Shown here: positions 46,066 to 58,900 of the stretch, piece after piece | Numbering within the stretch: position 1 is the first letter of the stretch | Layout: every line of letters begins with the position of its first letter | Assembly (NCBI GenBank): GCA_963210315.1 | Contig: OY723284.1 | Span: 2,108,001 to 2,172,000, forward strand | Direction of reading: 5' to 3' | Source: Rhynchopus euleeides | Lineage: Eukaryota; Euglenozoa; Diplonemea; Diplonemida; Diplonemidae | Length of the DNA stretch: 64,000 bases | Program-made: the position numbers and the translations under genes | Notes under the pieces: generated by a model | Told to the model about the DNA's origin: nothing | The model's input: only the letters and a program-made list of their open reading frames with translations | Databases searched by the model: none

Positions 46066-49000
46066 ATGAGTGCGGATCGGAGGCTCGGGTGCGACCATGA
46101 CGTCCTGCTGGAGGACCTGCCGCGGAAGCAGAACCCGGGGCAGCTGCTGATGATGTCGGCCGTGAAGCTTCCGGTCGTGCGGAGGTCGCACGTGATGTAC
46201 GCCGACGGGACGCACGGTATGCCTGGGTCATGGGATGTGGCGTTGCAGCAGGTGCCGCTCTCTGCTGCGAGAGAGATGAGATTCAGCAATCTCTTCAGTC
46301 AATTGTGTCCAGGTTATTCGGGCTGTCCGCTAAGGCCGTTCTCACCCATCCCGCCCACCGCACACAGTCATCGACCAGGGTGCTGTCATGCGCACCATCT
46401 CCGCCAGCGGGCAGAACCGCGCCATCGAGCGCCCTAACTCCGACTTGCTGCCGATCGACCTCTGTGCCGCCAAGGGCGCGGACCACAACGAGTGCTGGGT
46501 GGTATGCTCCCGAGACTGCAGGGCTGCACCTGCCCCCACCCCCCTCCCTGTGCTGCTGTGTTGCAACACCACCAACTCACACACACCCGTGCACAGCTGC
46601 GCCCCACTGTGGCGACGATGTACGTTGTGGCCAGCGACGGTACCGCAGCAGAGCGGATAGAGGTGCGGATGCCCAGGGGCAAGAATGCCATCAAGGCTGA
46701 GGTGCGTGCCCCTGATGCGGACCACCAGCTGCTGGTGCTGTTCGAGGATGGCGAGCTGCAGGGCATCGATCTGTCCAGCGTGCCGCAGGGTGGTGAGACG
46801 AAGGAGTTTGTCAGGTGGAGCGACTCGGCGGAGCTCCTCACGGCGCCTGTGACTGGCGTTGCAGACTTCTCGCTGTCCAGCGAGGGCAAGATTGTCGCCG
46901 TGCTGCAGCACAGCGGGGTGGTCAGCACGCTGAAGGGCGGCGACCTGTCGAAGATCTGCAACTTCACCCCCTCCAACGAGGGCATCACGGCGGTGCGCGT
47001 CGTGCCGGGCATCGTGAAGGACAACGTGGCGCACAGCCATGTGGTCATCACCTTTGCGCACAACGCGAAAGAAGCGCAGATCACGACATACCATGTCAAG
47101 AACGTGGAGGACGTGTGGCAGCCCTGGCGCGTGCAGGGGGTCACGATCCCTGCCAGCAGCAAGAACCCCTTCGCCTCCATCCTTGAGGTCAGCTCTGCGG
47201 GTGACGCGTGCTGCGTTGTGTCGCGCTACACGATGTACGTCCTGAAGCTGTCCGTCGCCACGGAGAACGGGCGCCTGGTCAAGGGTGTTGCGCAGTTCGA
47301 ATGCGGCGATGCCAACTACGGCGAGTTCCTCTCCATCGAGGCACGCTCCGAGAAGGAGGGTGTGCGTTTCTCCAGCCGCAGGTCGCAGGCCCTTGTGATG
47401 CACGACATCGCATTCAGCGAGCTGAGCGCCCCCCGCAGCGCTGACAAGAAGCCCGAAACGGTGGATGAGCTCGAGCGCGCCATCAAGCGTCTTGAGCGTG
47501 AAAACCAGATCCTCCGCACCGAGAACCAGGCGCTGCAGAACCGGAAGGCGTCGGACGTCCCCGGTGAGTTCGAGCAGCATCTGAAGAAGACGATTCAGAG
47601 CGTGGAAGAGACTGTGCGTGAGATGGCGCGCTTCCAGGGGGCCGTCACGTCGCGCCTCACACAGCTGGAGGACACCATCAAGAGGAATGAGGACAGCCAC
47701 CGCACGCTGGCGGAAGATGCGCAGAAGCTGCTGAAGCGTGCCAACGACCAGGCGGTGAACGTGATCCGCGACGCGGCACAGGTATGGCCCTCCTCCCCCC
47801 ACACAGCCGAGAGGCACTGAGTTGCTGGTGTCGGCATGTCCAGACGGGCCGTGCACCTTATTTTTCTCAGCCTTCCAGGGCAAATCTCAAATCGATAAAC
47901 GGCGGCGCTCCTGAGATGCGGATCACCAGTGTGCACCCCGCTCCCCCACCCGCCACCATCCCTGCCTGCAGAAAGACGAGACGGAGCTGCGCACCCTGCA
48001 GGTCACGACCGTCGGCAACCTCAAGAAGCTGCAGGAGGAGGTGGAGAGCATGCTGAAGCGCACTGCTGCTGACTCCGTCGCCAACCGCGAGACCGAGATG
48101 AAGCGCCTGTTCGAAGGGCTGCAGGAGGTCACACAGAGCCTGCTCAGCGACCCGGGCCTGCTGAAGCTGCGCGACCTGGTGGTCAAGGCAGGCTTCCCCA
48201 CCCCTATCACTGAGGAGACGAAGGAGGGGCTGCGCAAGGTACGCCGTGTTTCTGTGTTGCGTGTTTCTGCCTCCCAGAGGGCTTTTGGTGTAGTGCGCCA
48301 ATGCCCCTTTCACTCACAATCTATCCACCCATTCACGCATGCAGGCCATCGACGAATCGCTCGACCAGGGTCTCAAGACGTTCCTGGCGGACACGGCCAA
48401 GTTCCTCCTGAAGACGGAGAGCGACGCCCTGTCCAAGAACCTGAAGGTTCTGATGACAAAGGGGGACGAGCTGATGCGCAACGTCGGCCCGGAGACGGCA
48501 CAGGAGGTGAACCTGGGGCTGAAGAAGCTGGAGGAGGAGAACGTATGCCAGACCTGTGGCCTGTGTGTGTCGGATGGGGCTGCGGCACTGCAGGGGCAGC
48601 CTCAGGCGAGGCGCAGCTCTCTGCCGCCCTCTTGCCACCACCCACCCCCACAGCCTCTGGTGATGCAGTGGCAGGAACAGGCCAACAAGGAGCTCAAGCG
48701 TCTGCTCGAAGACGGCCGGGAGCTCATCAACCGCTCGGGGTATGCAGCTCATTTGCTTGACACGAGGCAACACTGTGCACGCCTGGGTGCCCTCCAGGCA
48801 CCAACACCACACACGTGGGAATCACACCCACCTCCACCACCTCCTCCTTCCACAGCAACGAGCTGATCGACGGCACGGTGGAACTGTTGGGGCGGAAGCG
48901 CAGCCTGAAGCGCTGCCTGGACCGCGAGGAGTTCTGGTCCGACGGGGTCACCACCATCATGCGCGCAGGCGACAGCCACCGCGAATCCCTCCTGCGCTGC

Positions 49001-49306
49001 CTGGTCGAATGGTCTGCGTCACCACCCGCTTTCCCGACGCAGAACCTCGACACGCCGCCGCTGCTGGTGTCGCAGCTCGCCAAGCTCCTCAGCCAGAAGT
49101 TCGCCAGCGACGAAGCGAACAACGACTCCCGCACGCAGTACGTCTGTGCTATCATCACGCAGTACCACATGGTGAAGAACCCGCCCCAGCTGCTTCCGAA
49201 CTTGCGCGACGCGATGCAGAACCTGCAGCAGGTGCCGTCGCTGCAGAAGCACCCCGCCTTCCTCCGCCTGCAGGAGCTCCTGCGCTCGCAGCGCCCCCAG
49301 GCGTAA
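46066..49306 (+). CDS. Ge-1/EDC4-like mRNA-decapping scaffold, seven exons
   Basis: Exons 46066-46216, 46368-46501, 46597-47781, 47972-48238, 48345-48542, 48654-48739, 48856-49306 give 823 residues with continuous frame. The first 420 residues are beta-rich with WD40-like rhythm (ATMYVVASDGTAAERIEV, VADFSLSSEGKIVAVLQHSG, HVVITFAHNAKEAQITTYHV, CCVVSRYTMYVLKL). A long coiled coil follows (LERAIKRLERENQILRTENQ, then Lys/Glu/Leu-rich helices to about 690). The C-terminal 130 residues form a helical-repeat-like block (PLLVSQLAKLLSQKF, IITQYHMVKNPPQLLPNLRDA), as in the C-terminal domain of EDC4/Ge-1, which brings DCP2 and DCP1 together in P-bodies. Identification rests on this domain order and general resemblance, not on a diagnostic motif. 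Confidence 0.6.
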
Positions 49307-50725
49307 GCAGGGGAAAGGGGTTGCTAAGGGGGCTCGGTTCCATGCCATGCGGCAGAAGGGTTTTTAATCCGGGTTTGCATTGCAAGCAATGGAGTTGGAG
49401 CTGGAGTGCGTGGTGTGCCGTGCATCGCTGCGCGAGAGGTGCAGTTGAGGCGGGACGCAGTGGGTGTGTGCGTGCATGATGCGGTCGGAAGAGAGGAAAA
49501 AAAAAGAGGGGGGGGGGATGAAGGGGTGTGCAGGGGTGGCGGGGCCGTCCCCCCGTCCCTCCTCCCTTCCCTTCCCTTCCCCCCCCCCCCTCAAAAGGGA
49601 AGTAGCCGCGCACCGCCACCAGCGGGCTTCCCGCAGAACAGTTGCAGCAGGCACTGTCTTTAACCTGTCAAGAGGAAGAGCTGCAAATGGGGATGTTCGA
49701 ACAAGGGGTGGGAGGGGGGGGGTCAGGGGCCGGGAGTTGGAAGAGTAACCGAGAAAGGCGAACGAACGTACCGCAGCACACTCGATCGATTTAAGGGGTG
49801 AATCTGACAGGAGAGGCAGAGGTGGGGTGGGGTGGGGGGGGGGGGGCGCGGCGCGCGCGCCGAGTTTTTTTATTGCAGGTTTTCAACAGCAAGTTTGCCC
49901 GGCAAGAAGTTCACAAAAAGGAATATAATGGCCGTCGGGCTGTTTCGAATCGCCAATACCCCCCCAGCACGCCCACAATTGGACGGGGTGGGGGGGGGGG
50001 GGGAAACCATTGGCGGGTGCAGTCCGCCGTGTCTTGGCATACTATCGCATCTCTCGTTACCGTCATTGTGTGACCCAGCCACACCGCCCGCCACCGGTGT
50101 GACATCGGCCGAATCACCTAACTCCGTCGCCCATGCGATGCTGATGTCAGTGCGTCCCTCCTTCTGTTCTTGCATGTGGCTCCGGATGTGGAGCCATGGC
50201 AACGGGGTGTGCAGTCTGCACACCTCCCCGAGGCGCGCAAACCTTCGGCCCGCCTCCTCCGGCGCAGCCGAGGAAATACGATACAACGGGGCAGTCGTTG
50301 TGTGACACCCTCCGTTCCCCTTCCCTTGTTTCTCTAACCCAGGCTGCGGCACTGCACCACACTGCAGACCTGCATGCTCGCCTCTCGGGTGAGGATGCAT
50401 CCCGGCAACGTGCTTCGACAAAAACCGGCCCACTAAGCAAGGAAGGGGACAATCAGCCTGCTGGTCGTGGGGGTTTTGCGATGAGGGTGTGGCTGTGCGG
50501 TTGGGATACGCCCTTTATATAGAAGCCGATGCTAATGGGGTGGGGGTGAGGGTGGGGGCAAAGCACACGGTGCAGGTAATGTCGTGGTATGCACATGTGT
50601 TTCGGGGAGGGGGGGCAGGGGAGGATGGGGGAAGGGGCAGGCGGATGCGGTCGTGCCCCCTGTGAGGAGGGTAGCAGCAAAAAAAAAATATCGCGCGGCG
50701 GGTTGGAGAAGAGCGCAAAAAAAAA
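49307..50725. other. Intergenic, no gene seen
   Basis: Downstream of the EDC4-like gene. Purine and pyrimidine runs (AAAAAAAGAGGGG near 49497, C runs near 49580, G runs near 49836 and 49990) and a CG-alternating stretch at about 49847-49862. Confidence 0.45.
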
Positions 50726-51076
50726 ATACCGTATACGTAAATATTTTGGAACGTAAATATTATGGAACGTAATTATTATGGAACGTAAATATTTTGGAAC
50801 GCTGGTGGGTTGGCGTTCCAGATTTTTTTCGTTCCATAATATTTACAGGGCTTTCTGCGACTCGGGGACTTGGACCAGGTGATCGGACGGCATACAGAGT
50901 CCCTGACGGGACCTACTCGTGCACTTTTCGCGCGATTCCTGAGGCAAGCCATCCTCACCACCGAGTCCCCAACTGGCCCTGTAAATATTATGGAACGTAA
51001 ATATTATGGAACGGACCGGGCAAAAATGGGCCCGTTCCATAATATTTACGTTCCATAATATTTACGTATACGGTAT
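50726..51076. mobile_element. Palindromic foldback element, TA target
   Basis: Outer ends ATACCGTATACGTAAATA (50726) and its complement (to 51076), flanked by TA on both sides. Next to each end are tandem 16-17-bp units TAAATATTATGGAACG (four on the left; two, then two inverted, on the right). An inner pair CGTTCCATAATATTTACAGG (50840) and its complement (50978-50999) gives nested inverted repeats. No ORF with meaning. Confidence 0.75.
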
Positions 51077-51346
51077 AAAGGCAAAAAGATAAAAGATGCG
51101 GAGTCCAATGCGGCAAAAAAAAATACGAAGGCAGCTAAAAGACAACGATTCAAGACAGCCCGGCGAACATGACACAGCCTGCCCCTGTCCGGCTGCTGGT
51201 GTGTTTGCCCCTGCTCCTCTACCCCCTCTGCACGCCCCCACCCCTCCCCAACACTGTATACCCGTGAGGGGCTCCCCCCTCCCGCAATGTCGCAATGTCG
51301 CGCACAGTGCACTCAGGAGAAGGAAAGGAGGTATCACGCTTCCCCC

Positions 51347-51368
51347 CCGCGCGCGCGCGCGCGCGCGT
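51347..51368. repeat. Alternating CG tract
   Basis: About 20 bases of CGCGCG, able to adopt Z-DNA, followed by TTAAAAAAAAG and long G runs (51410-51420). Confidence 0.8.
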
Positions 51369-51684
51369 TAAAAAAAAGATTAGCCCCCCCCCGGTGGGCC
51401 AACATGGGGGGGGGGGGGGGACGAAAGGGGGCGAAACGCTTTTTAACAGTTTGAGGCTAGGCCCGCTAGACCAAACCCCGATGCGGGGTTCTTTGGTAGT
51501 GGTGGTGGTGGTGGGTTCGAATTGAACGATTGAACGGATCTGTTGGTGGGACAGTCCCCCCCCCCCTCCACCGGCCCCACCCCTGCAGCCCCAGATGTGC
51601 CAGATACAGGCTGTGTTTTTGGGGCGTTCTCGCGATCGACGAATACCCTTCGGCTCTTCTTTTTGTTTCCCTTTTAGATTTGCA

Positions 51685-52376
51685 CTACTGGGGGGGGGCA
51701 AATAGTTGTGGGGGGGTCAAATAATAGAGGGGTATGGAAATCGGCGGTTTTGGCGGCGCACCTGGCCGAATAATTGAGGGGGGTGTGAGTCCTGTTTTTG
51801 CATCCGTAAGTGGTGCTCGCAGGCACACCAGAGCCAAAATGACCCCACCACGCTCCGCACAGATCCCAAACGTTCAAAAGAACGGGGTTTTGGACACCCA
51901 TGACCAGTCCCTGAACCAGACCCAGGTTTCATGGGTGAAGCTTGGCACCTCTACCACCATGACCCACTACGATCTGCACAAATTCCAAACGTTCGGAATA
52001 GCGGGGTTTTGGAACACCCAAAGAGGGGTCCCGCTGGGTGGGTCGGTGGGGTGTTCGCTGCCCCCAGTCACTTCCTCTGAGGATCAGCCTCTGACCCACA
52101 TATCTAGATGAGGTTTGACACATCGACCCAGCTGATTTGGAAAATCGTAGATTTTTTTGGCATATAAGACCGCTCAGCCCCGCCAAACTCGGATCAAATC
52201 AGGTGGTCGACCGACAAAACGATCCCACTCCGAGCCGCACAGATGCCAAATATTCAAGAACGCGAAATTTCCACCCCCCAAAAAGCAAATAGTGGAGGGG
52301 GTCCGAAAACCCCCATTTTCGTCGGCTGGCACGGTGAATAATAGAGGGGCCCTCTAGTATTTGCCCCCCCCCAGTA
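51685..52376. mobile_element. MITE, 690 bp, TA target, internal degenerate repeats
   Basis: Ends CTGGGGGGGGGCAAATA at 51687 and its exact complement ending 52374, with TA at both edges, the pattern of Tc1/mariner-type nonautonomous elements. A second inverted pair (AATAATAGAGGGG) occurs near each end. The interior has three related blocks (CCAAACGTTC...CGGGGTTTTGGA at 51868 and 51987; CCAAATATTC at 52246). No transposase. Confidence 0.75.
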
Positions 52377-52598
52377 ATACACAGTTTGCTTTTGTTGAGG
52401 GCGGCCTGCTGGGTCAACCGATCGACCTGACAGCTGAAGGAAGCAACATACAACGAGCTGCACACCAACAAGCAACATCCCCGCATCACATGCAGAGCAT
52501 ACACAACACACTTACCTCTCTTGCACTTGCCGCGCCAGGCATCGAAACGTGGCGACAGCTGCAGGAGGGTCAGGGGTGTACCCTCGGCACACGCCGCC

Positions 52599-53697
52599 AT
52601 GCCTGGGTGGTTCTCAGCCTTCATCGCCATCGTGATCGTCATCCTTGCCCTCCTGGCCCTCGTCTGCGTGTGGAAGCACAGCCAGCGCAGCCGAGCCGGC
52701 AAGCTTGCCCAAACCTACATCGAGAGCGAGAAGTCGGTATGGCCCGCCACCCCACACCACACCACCACCACACCCACCGCAGTACCAGCCCTCTCCCGAT
52801 GAGGACAAAGAGAAGGCACGCCTCAAGCGCCTGCAGAAGGGCATGATCGTATGGAAGCACGCCTTCGGAAGCAACCAGCGCAGGCTGAAGAAGGTGGCGC
52901 TCCTCGGCAGCGACTCGCTGCTCGTCAGCAAGGGTGACATCAAGAGCCGTGCGGGGCTGTCGCGTGCCCTGGAGGGCAGTGAGGTGGGCCTCGAGCTGCG
53001 CAAGGTGCTGGCTGTGCAGCTGGGGCCGCTGAGCCGCGCGCACAGGCGCCACCTCACCAACATCGCCCGGCAGGAGCTGTGCTTCAGCATCCTGACCACA
53101 GAGCGTTCCCTCGACCTGGAAGCCCTGACCGAGGTGGACCTGGAGGACTGGATGTTCTGGCTGCAGAGCCGGTTCCCCAAGCACCAGCACTGGGCAGGGC
53201 TGCCGCTGTACAACGAGATGTCGCTGCACTGCGCCCTAGAGAACATGAAGACGGGTTCCATGCCGCCTATGGCCTTCTCCTTCGACAGGACCTTCGAGGG
53301 ACGCCTGCGCGAGGACGAGATGCAGCTGAAGGAGCTGCTGGAGCAGGACCGCTTGGAGAGGTCCCACACTGCAGACAGGCCTTCCCCTGGCCCCGAGAAG
53401 GCGCCGCCACAGAGCCTCCCCCAGCAGGGGCACCTGGCGTACGGGGGGGGCACCCCCGTGTACCGGGGGGCGATGCGGACGCCAGCCCCGTTGGGGACAA
53501 CGGAGACCGGGACCCAGCCTGACCAAGTCGCGTTGCGGGATGTGCATACTACCAACAACCACACGCTCATCCCGCAGTCGCCCCAGCAGCACAGCCCGTT
53601 CCGGGCTGCACCTTCGACAGCGTATTCGCCAGTGGGTGTGTCGCACTCCCCACAGCAGCACACTGTGGTGGATATCGACTGCTCCCACCTGAGATAG
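52599..53697 (+). CDS. Single-pass membrane protein with PH-like cytosolic region, two exons
   Basis: Exons 52599-52736 and 52783-53697 give 350 residues. The first exon encodes an N-terminal transmembrane helix (FSAFIAIVIVILALLALVCVW) and a basic stop-transfer (KHSQRSRAGK). The second encodes about 160 residues with a PH-like rhythm: LKRLQKGMIVWKHAFGSN, RRLKKVALLGSDSLLVSKG, LCFSILTTERSLDLEALTEV, DLEDWMFWLQSRF. A Pro/Gln/Ser-rich, likely disordered tail follows (SPQQHSPFRAAPSTAYSPVG). The PH assignment rests on the strand pattern and the final helix with Trp. The 46-nt intron is needed to join the helix to the rest. Possible role: membrane or contact-site adaptor; not established. Confidence 0.65.
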
Positions 53698-53754
53698 CGA
53701 AGAAGCTGGGGGTGCGGTGTGGGGAGGGGAGAGTGCACGTCAAGTGTGTGGCAG

Positions 53755-53900
53755 TGGAGGTCGCATCAGAGTTCGCTCGGTGCAGTTTACACTCCAGCAA
53801 CAGGGTTGATGTGTGGGTGTGTGGCAGTGGAGAGATCACACCAAGAGCAGGTGCTCGGTGTGCTCTGCACTCCAAAAGGATTCACGTGTGTCTGTCTGCA
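53755..53900. repeat. Dispersed repeat related to 45817-45895
   Basis: GCATCAGAGTTCGCTCGGTGC followed by GAGATCACACCAAGAGCAGG and GTGCTCGGTGTGCTC, then CAAAAGGATTCACGTGTGTC; the same parts as the 45.8 kb copy, rearranged. Confidence 0.6.
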
Positions 53901-53998
53901 CTGTGTTGACCACCTTTCGAGTAGAACCAGCGCGGATCACGGCCCACCACAGTGTGTGCGATGTTGTGATCTTGAGCCTAGACTTGCCAATGCATTAT

Positions 53999-55190
53999 TC
54001 ATAGATGTACCGCCCTTGGAAAAAAAAGGGCAAAAAGGGCGCCCCAGGGGCACTTCGCCCTTTTTCGAAAAAGGGCTCCTGAGGGGCGAATCTACCGCTT
54101 AAAAACGGGCAAAAAGGGCGAAAAATGGCCGAAAAAAAAGGGCGTTCCTCAAAAAAGGGCGGGTCAGGGGCGGAAAAATGGGGGTTTTCTGGGTGGGCTA
54201 CTGGACTTTATTTGGGCACACTGAGGTGCCTTGCGCCACGTGGCGCACGGCAGCGAACGCCTTGGCAAGTGGGTGTCTCCCAAGGCAAAAATGAGTGAAC
54301 GGGCAGCATGCCGTTCCACATTTTTGGTCTCTGGATCAACAAACGAGAGCGCACCACAGGTCTCGGCATTATCTGCTTTGAGAACCTCTGCATGGACAGG
54401 AACCGGAAGCCCCCCTGTGTAGGAGTGCTTCAGCAGAGACGAACATGTCGTCACGGTGGCGCTTCAGGCGTGTGCCGAGCTATATGTCGACACACACCTT
54501 CCCGGTGGGGCTCCAGGCATTTGCCGAGCTAGTGTATTGTATCAACTGTTATAACAATAATGAGAAAACATACATGGGCCAGGGCTGGGGTCAGGGGAAT
54601 GGGCTGTTCAGTGGAGGTTCTGAGTGCGGCCGCCGGCTCTCATTTCTCACAGATTCAGAATCCTTAGGAAATCGATAAATTTTGGCCGCAAAAAGACGAC
54701 ACCACCGAAAATTCACCCAAAAACGTCGAGATACCTGTTTCTGGGCCTATTTTGCACCCGGAAACACGTTTTTGAGCCTCTGTGAAAAATCCGATTTTTT
54801 CAGATTTTTCGCGATTTTCGCATTGTCCTCGCCCAGCCAAAAAATCGATTTTTGGCTGGGAAATGCAGGGAAATGCAAAAAATCAACGAATTACGCCGTT
54901 TTAACCCCTTTCGTGCACTTTTTGGTCCTACAAGGGGGAATATGGGGTGTTGGGCCCCCCTACGACTTGTGTTTTTTTTTGGCTGAGGCGCCCCTGAAAC
55001 GCCCCTGAGGCGCCCTTCAGGAGCCCCTGAAACGCCCCTCAGGAGCCCCTGAAACGCCCTTTTTTTTTCCAGGGGCGTTTCAAGGGCGTTTCAGGGGCTA
55101 AGGAAAAGTTTCACGGGCGAAACGCCATTTTTGACCAATTTTTTTCCCGCCCTTTTTGCCCTTTTTTTTCCAAGGGCGGTACATCTATGA
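53999..55190. mobile_element. Foldback element with 43-bp perfect inverted repeats
   Basis: 53999-54041 and 55148-55190 are perfect reverse complements (TCATAGATGTACCGCCCTTG... at the outer ends). The flanks share TTAT, a possible 4-bp target duplication. Next to the ends are many short AAAAAGGGCG and CCCCTGAAACGCCCCT repeats (54005-54150, 54980-55100). The core (54190-54660) is distinct, with a minus-strand open stretch (54164-54454) of unknown meaning, perhaps captured DNA. The element is noticeably AT-richer than the window. Confidence 0.75.
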
Positions 55191-55977
55191 TTATTCGCCC
55201 CTAGTAGCAGAACTGAGTACTGTTGAGGGCCTTCGCTCTGTGTCAAAGTGTGCCAGTTTGTAAGCCATTTTGTTCGGCGCTCACTTTTCCGCACCATAGA
55301 ATGAGGCCCCCCCGCCCCCCCCCCCCGTTGATCTCCCTTGGGTCCTAGAGTGCCACTGCCTCGCTTCTGTCTCAACGCCTGCTTGTGCCTATCTTTGGCT
55401 GAGGTGAGGCACTCTGAAGACTGCAGGACTCAGGCAGCAGGGTGCCTCCCAGTGCACTGGTGCCTGCAAGTCCCGCTGGCTGTGCAGGGCCTGACACAGA
55501 GGCACGGCTCCAAGGGCCTGTTGTCCTGTGGTGGCTCTGTTGTGTCTCCCTTCGCCCTGCGTTCGAGCGGCTGCTGAAACTCCTGGACGGGTTCAGCACA
55601 AGCCACACCAGTGTGGAAGGGAAAGCGACGGGAGACGTTCGACCTACTCTACTGGGACTGCTGCTGATCTTGCTCATCATCTTGCGCTCCACTTGCACCA
55701 CCTCAGCTGCTAGGCTCGGCCTAGTCGGGCCACCTCACAGGGAACTAATAACGCAGCCGTCACGGCCTGCCTTTCCTTCATGCACTCACCAGCAGCATTT
55801 CAGACCACCACCGCCACCCTGACAGTCCCAATCCATCCCAACACAAATCGGCCTCAGTCTTCCGGCCTCCCTCCCTTTGTTGTGCGTGACACATTCTGGC
55901 GTCTCGCCACGTCCACCCACAAAACAATGCGACGTTGCGCATCGCCCGTGTAGGCTTCTTCTAGCCTCGCCGGGCCA
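55191..55977. other. Leader region of the calcium channel gene
   Basis: No independent gene supported. The region includes a C run (55315-55326). Confidence 0.45.
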
Positions 55978-58900
55978 ATGCAAGTCAGCGTGAGCGGCAC
56001 CGGGTGCGGCCCGCCCCGACCTGCCCCCGCGGCGGAGGGCCCGGTGCCGCTGTGGCAGGAAAACCATGACGACTCCTTCTTCGCCTCCCAGAATGACGAG
56101 CGCTTCTTCGGGAAGGACGCCAACTTCGGGAAGCACAAAGACTTCAACGCCAATCTGGAGAACTTCAGGGCCATCCCCCACCTCGGCCAAGCCATGGCTA
56201 CTTCTGCTGAGGACTTGTTGCCGGATGACAGCAGTGGGTTTGTTCGAGGGGGCAGGTCGCGCATGAGCATGGCCACAGTGGTGCGGCAAATGAAGAACCA
56301 GGAGGACAACCAGAACCCGCTGCGCGACAGGGAGGCGCTCGACAAGGACATCGACCGCTGCCCCGTGTCGGCCACCCGGAAGCGCCTCATGAAGATGATG
56401 CTCACCAATCAGTGGGTGGACCGCGTCATCATGGCCCTGATCCTGGCCAACTGCATCTCCTCCGCTGCGATCGACCCCACCGATGTGGACAACACGTCGC
56501 GCCGTAACCAGATCCTCAGCCACTTGGAATACGCATTCACAGGCGCGTTTGCCGCAGAAGCGATACTGAGATCCACCATCCAGGGCCTGACCCGCTTCCG
56601 CTTCTCCTATCTGAGGGACAGGTGGAACATCTTCGACTTGGTGATCGTCGTCATCTCCTCCGCCACGCTCCTGGTGGAGGTGTTCAGCGACTCCGATGCC
56701 GCCGGGATCACGACGCTGCGCACCTTCCGCATCCTGCGCCCCCTCAAGGCGGTGACCCGCCTCCGCGGCCTGCAGCTCATCATCACCGTGCTGCTGCGGT
56801 CCCTCCGTGGCCTCGTCGACGTCCTCCTCCTCTGCCTCTTCTTCATCGTCCTGACGGGCATCGTGGGGGTGCAGCTGTTCAACAACACTCTCACCTCACG
56901 CTGTGTGCCGGACGACCTCCTCGCCAGCATGACAGACGGCGTCGCAGGCTTTCCCGAGGAGACACTGCAACACTTCCGCGAGGACACACGCATCTGCGGC
57001 GGCAGCCTCGGGCACCAGTGCCCCTGGGGGGTGACCTGCACTGTGGTGGGCAACCCCAACTACGGCTACACATCGTTCGACCACATGGGGTGGGCCAGCC
57101 TCACGATCTTCACGATAGTGACCCTGGAGGGGTGGAGCACGTTGATGTACCACACCATGGATGGGACCTCGGATCTCGCGGCGTTATACTATGTGGTGGT
57201 CGTGCTGAGCGGGGCCTTCTTCATCGCAAACCTGGTGCTGGTGACCATCAACACAGTCTTCTTCAGCGCGAGGGAGCAGGCAGGCGCGGCGGATGACGAG
57301 GAGGATGGGTGCCACGGGGAGAACGACACCTTCCTCTCCACCTGCAGCTCGCACCGCATGGTCATCGACGCGCTGGCGCACCACAACCCCACGGTCTCGT
57401 CCCACGACGCGGGGGACGAAAGTGCGGCACAGCCGCCCGCCTCCCCGCCTGCTGCCGAGGTGGAGGTGCCGCTGCCCCCCGCTGCGTGCCCCGTCGCTCC
57501 GACAGCCGACCAGGCCAAAGCAGCACCCGCCGGGACTGCCACAACCCCTGAACGCCCCCCGCCCCTCGCGTCCTGCAGCAGCACGGAGCTGCTGTCGCTG
57601 CTGCCGGGCCTGCTGGAGGCACGGCCGGAGGCCGTGTCGTTGCGCCCGGAGCCCCAGCGGCCCACCCTCGCGAGCCCCGTCACGCTGGGTAGCTCTGTCG
57701 GGTCGAGGAGCATCCTGTCGCAGTCGCAGGGGAGCCGGCACGGCGGGGAGGCGCGGAAGCGGTCCGCCAGGTCGCGTGTCTCCATCCAGAGCCCGCTGGA
57801 GGGGTCGCAGTGCAGCCGGGGCCCGACGGGGGAGAAGGACCGTGTGGAGGAGGACGGGTCGAGGGAGGGCACACCGCTGCGCAGGCCTGTGTCGGAGATG
57901 TGGGAGTGCCTGCCGCAGCAGCACGCTGCGGCGCCGAGTGTGGGGAGCCCGCTGGTGATGGGGAGGCCGTCCCTGGTGCGCAAGGCGGACCACTCGCATT
58001 TCTCGGAGGGTGGCCGGGGGGAGACGGGCTCGCTCACGCAGGGTGTGGCGTCAGTCGCAGGGACCCCACAGCTGTCCAGCATCAACCCGGAGTCGTCCGG
58101 CATCCAGCTGCTGTCGCCGCTGTCGCCAATGACCCCAGAGGAGCTGAAGAGGTTCCGGAATACAGGGTTCGCGGTCACCCCGACCACCATAGGGGTTTCG
58201 AACGGGGAGGACTCGGGTGCGATCGGGGGCGGAGGCGGGTGTGAGTGTGAGTGTGAGGGCGAGGGCGAGGGCGGGGCGGAGGAGGCGTGGCTGCGGGGGG
58301 CGCTGCGCCGTTTGGTGCAGCACCCCGTGTTTGTCAACGCCATCACCGCCACGATCCTGGCGAACACAGCGGTGTTGGCGGCAGAGCACCATGACCAGCC
58401 GGATTCCTTCACTGCGGTGGCGGATGTGAGCAACATTGTGTTCACGGTGATCTTCATCGTGGAGACATGCCTCATGGTGTACGTCTACCGGGGGCAGTTT
58501 GCCGACGACCGCATCAACATCTTTGACGGGCTGGTGTCCGCCGCGTCTGCAGTCGACGTGGCGCTGAGTATTGTGACGCAGGACACGGGGGACACGTCGG
58601 GGATCAGCGTCTTCCGCGCCTTCCGCCTGCTCCGCCTCCTGAAGCTCGCGAAGCAGTTCCCCGACCTGCTGCGCACCTTCACGGCCCTGGTTGAATCGCT
58701 GGAAGGCGTGTCCGTGCTGACGCTCCTCCTCTTTCTCGTCATCTTCGTCTACGCACAGCTGGGGATGCACCTCTTCGGGGGCAGGTTCTGTGGGCTGGAC
58801 ACCGCTGCACAGTACGATCCTGCGACAGACTTCTGCCCGCAGCTCCCGCGCGGGAACTACGACAACCTCGGGTGGGCCCTCGTCACTGTGTTCCAGGTCA

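Noticed and set aside
51505..51535. GGTTCGAATT, like a tRNA B box
   Set aside because: No matching A box or acceptor stem upstream within tRNA distance.
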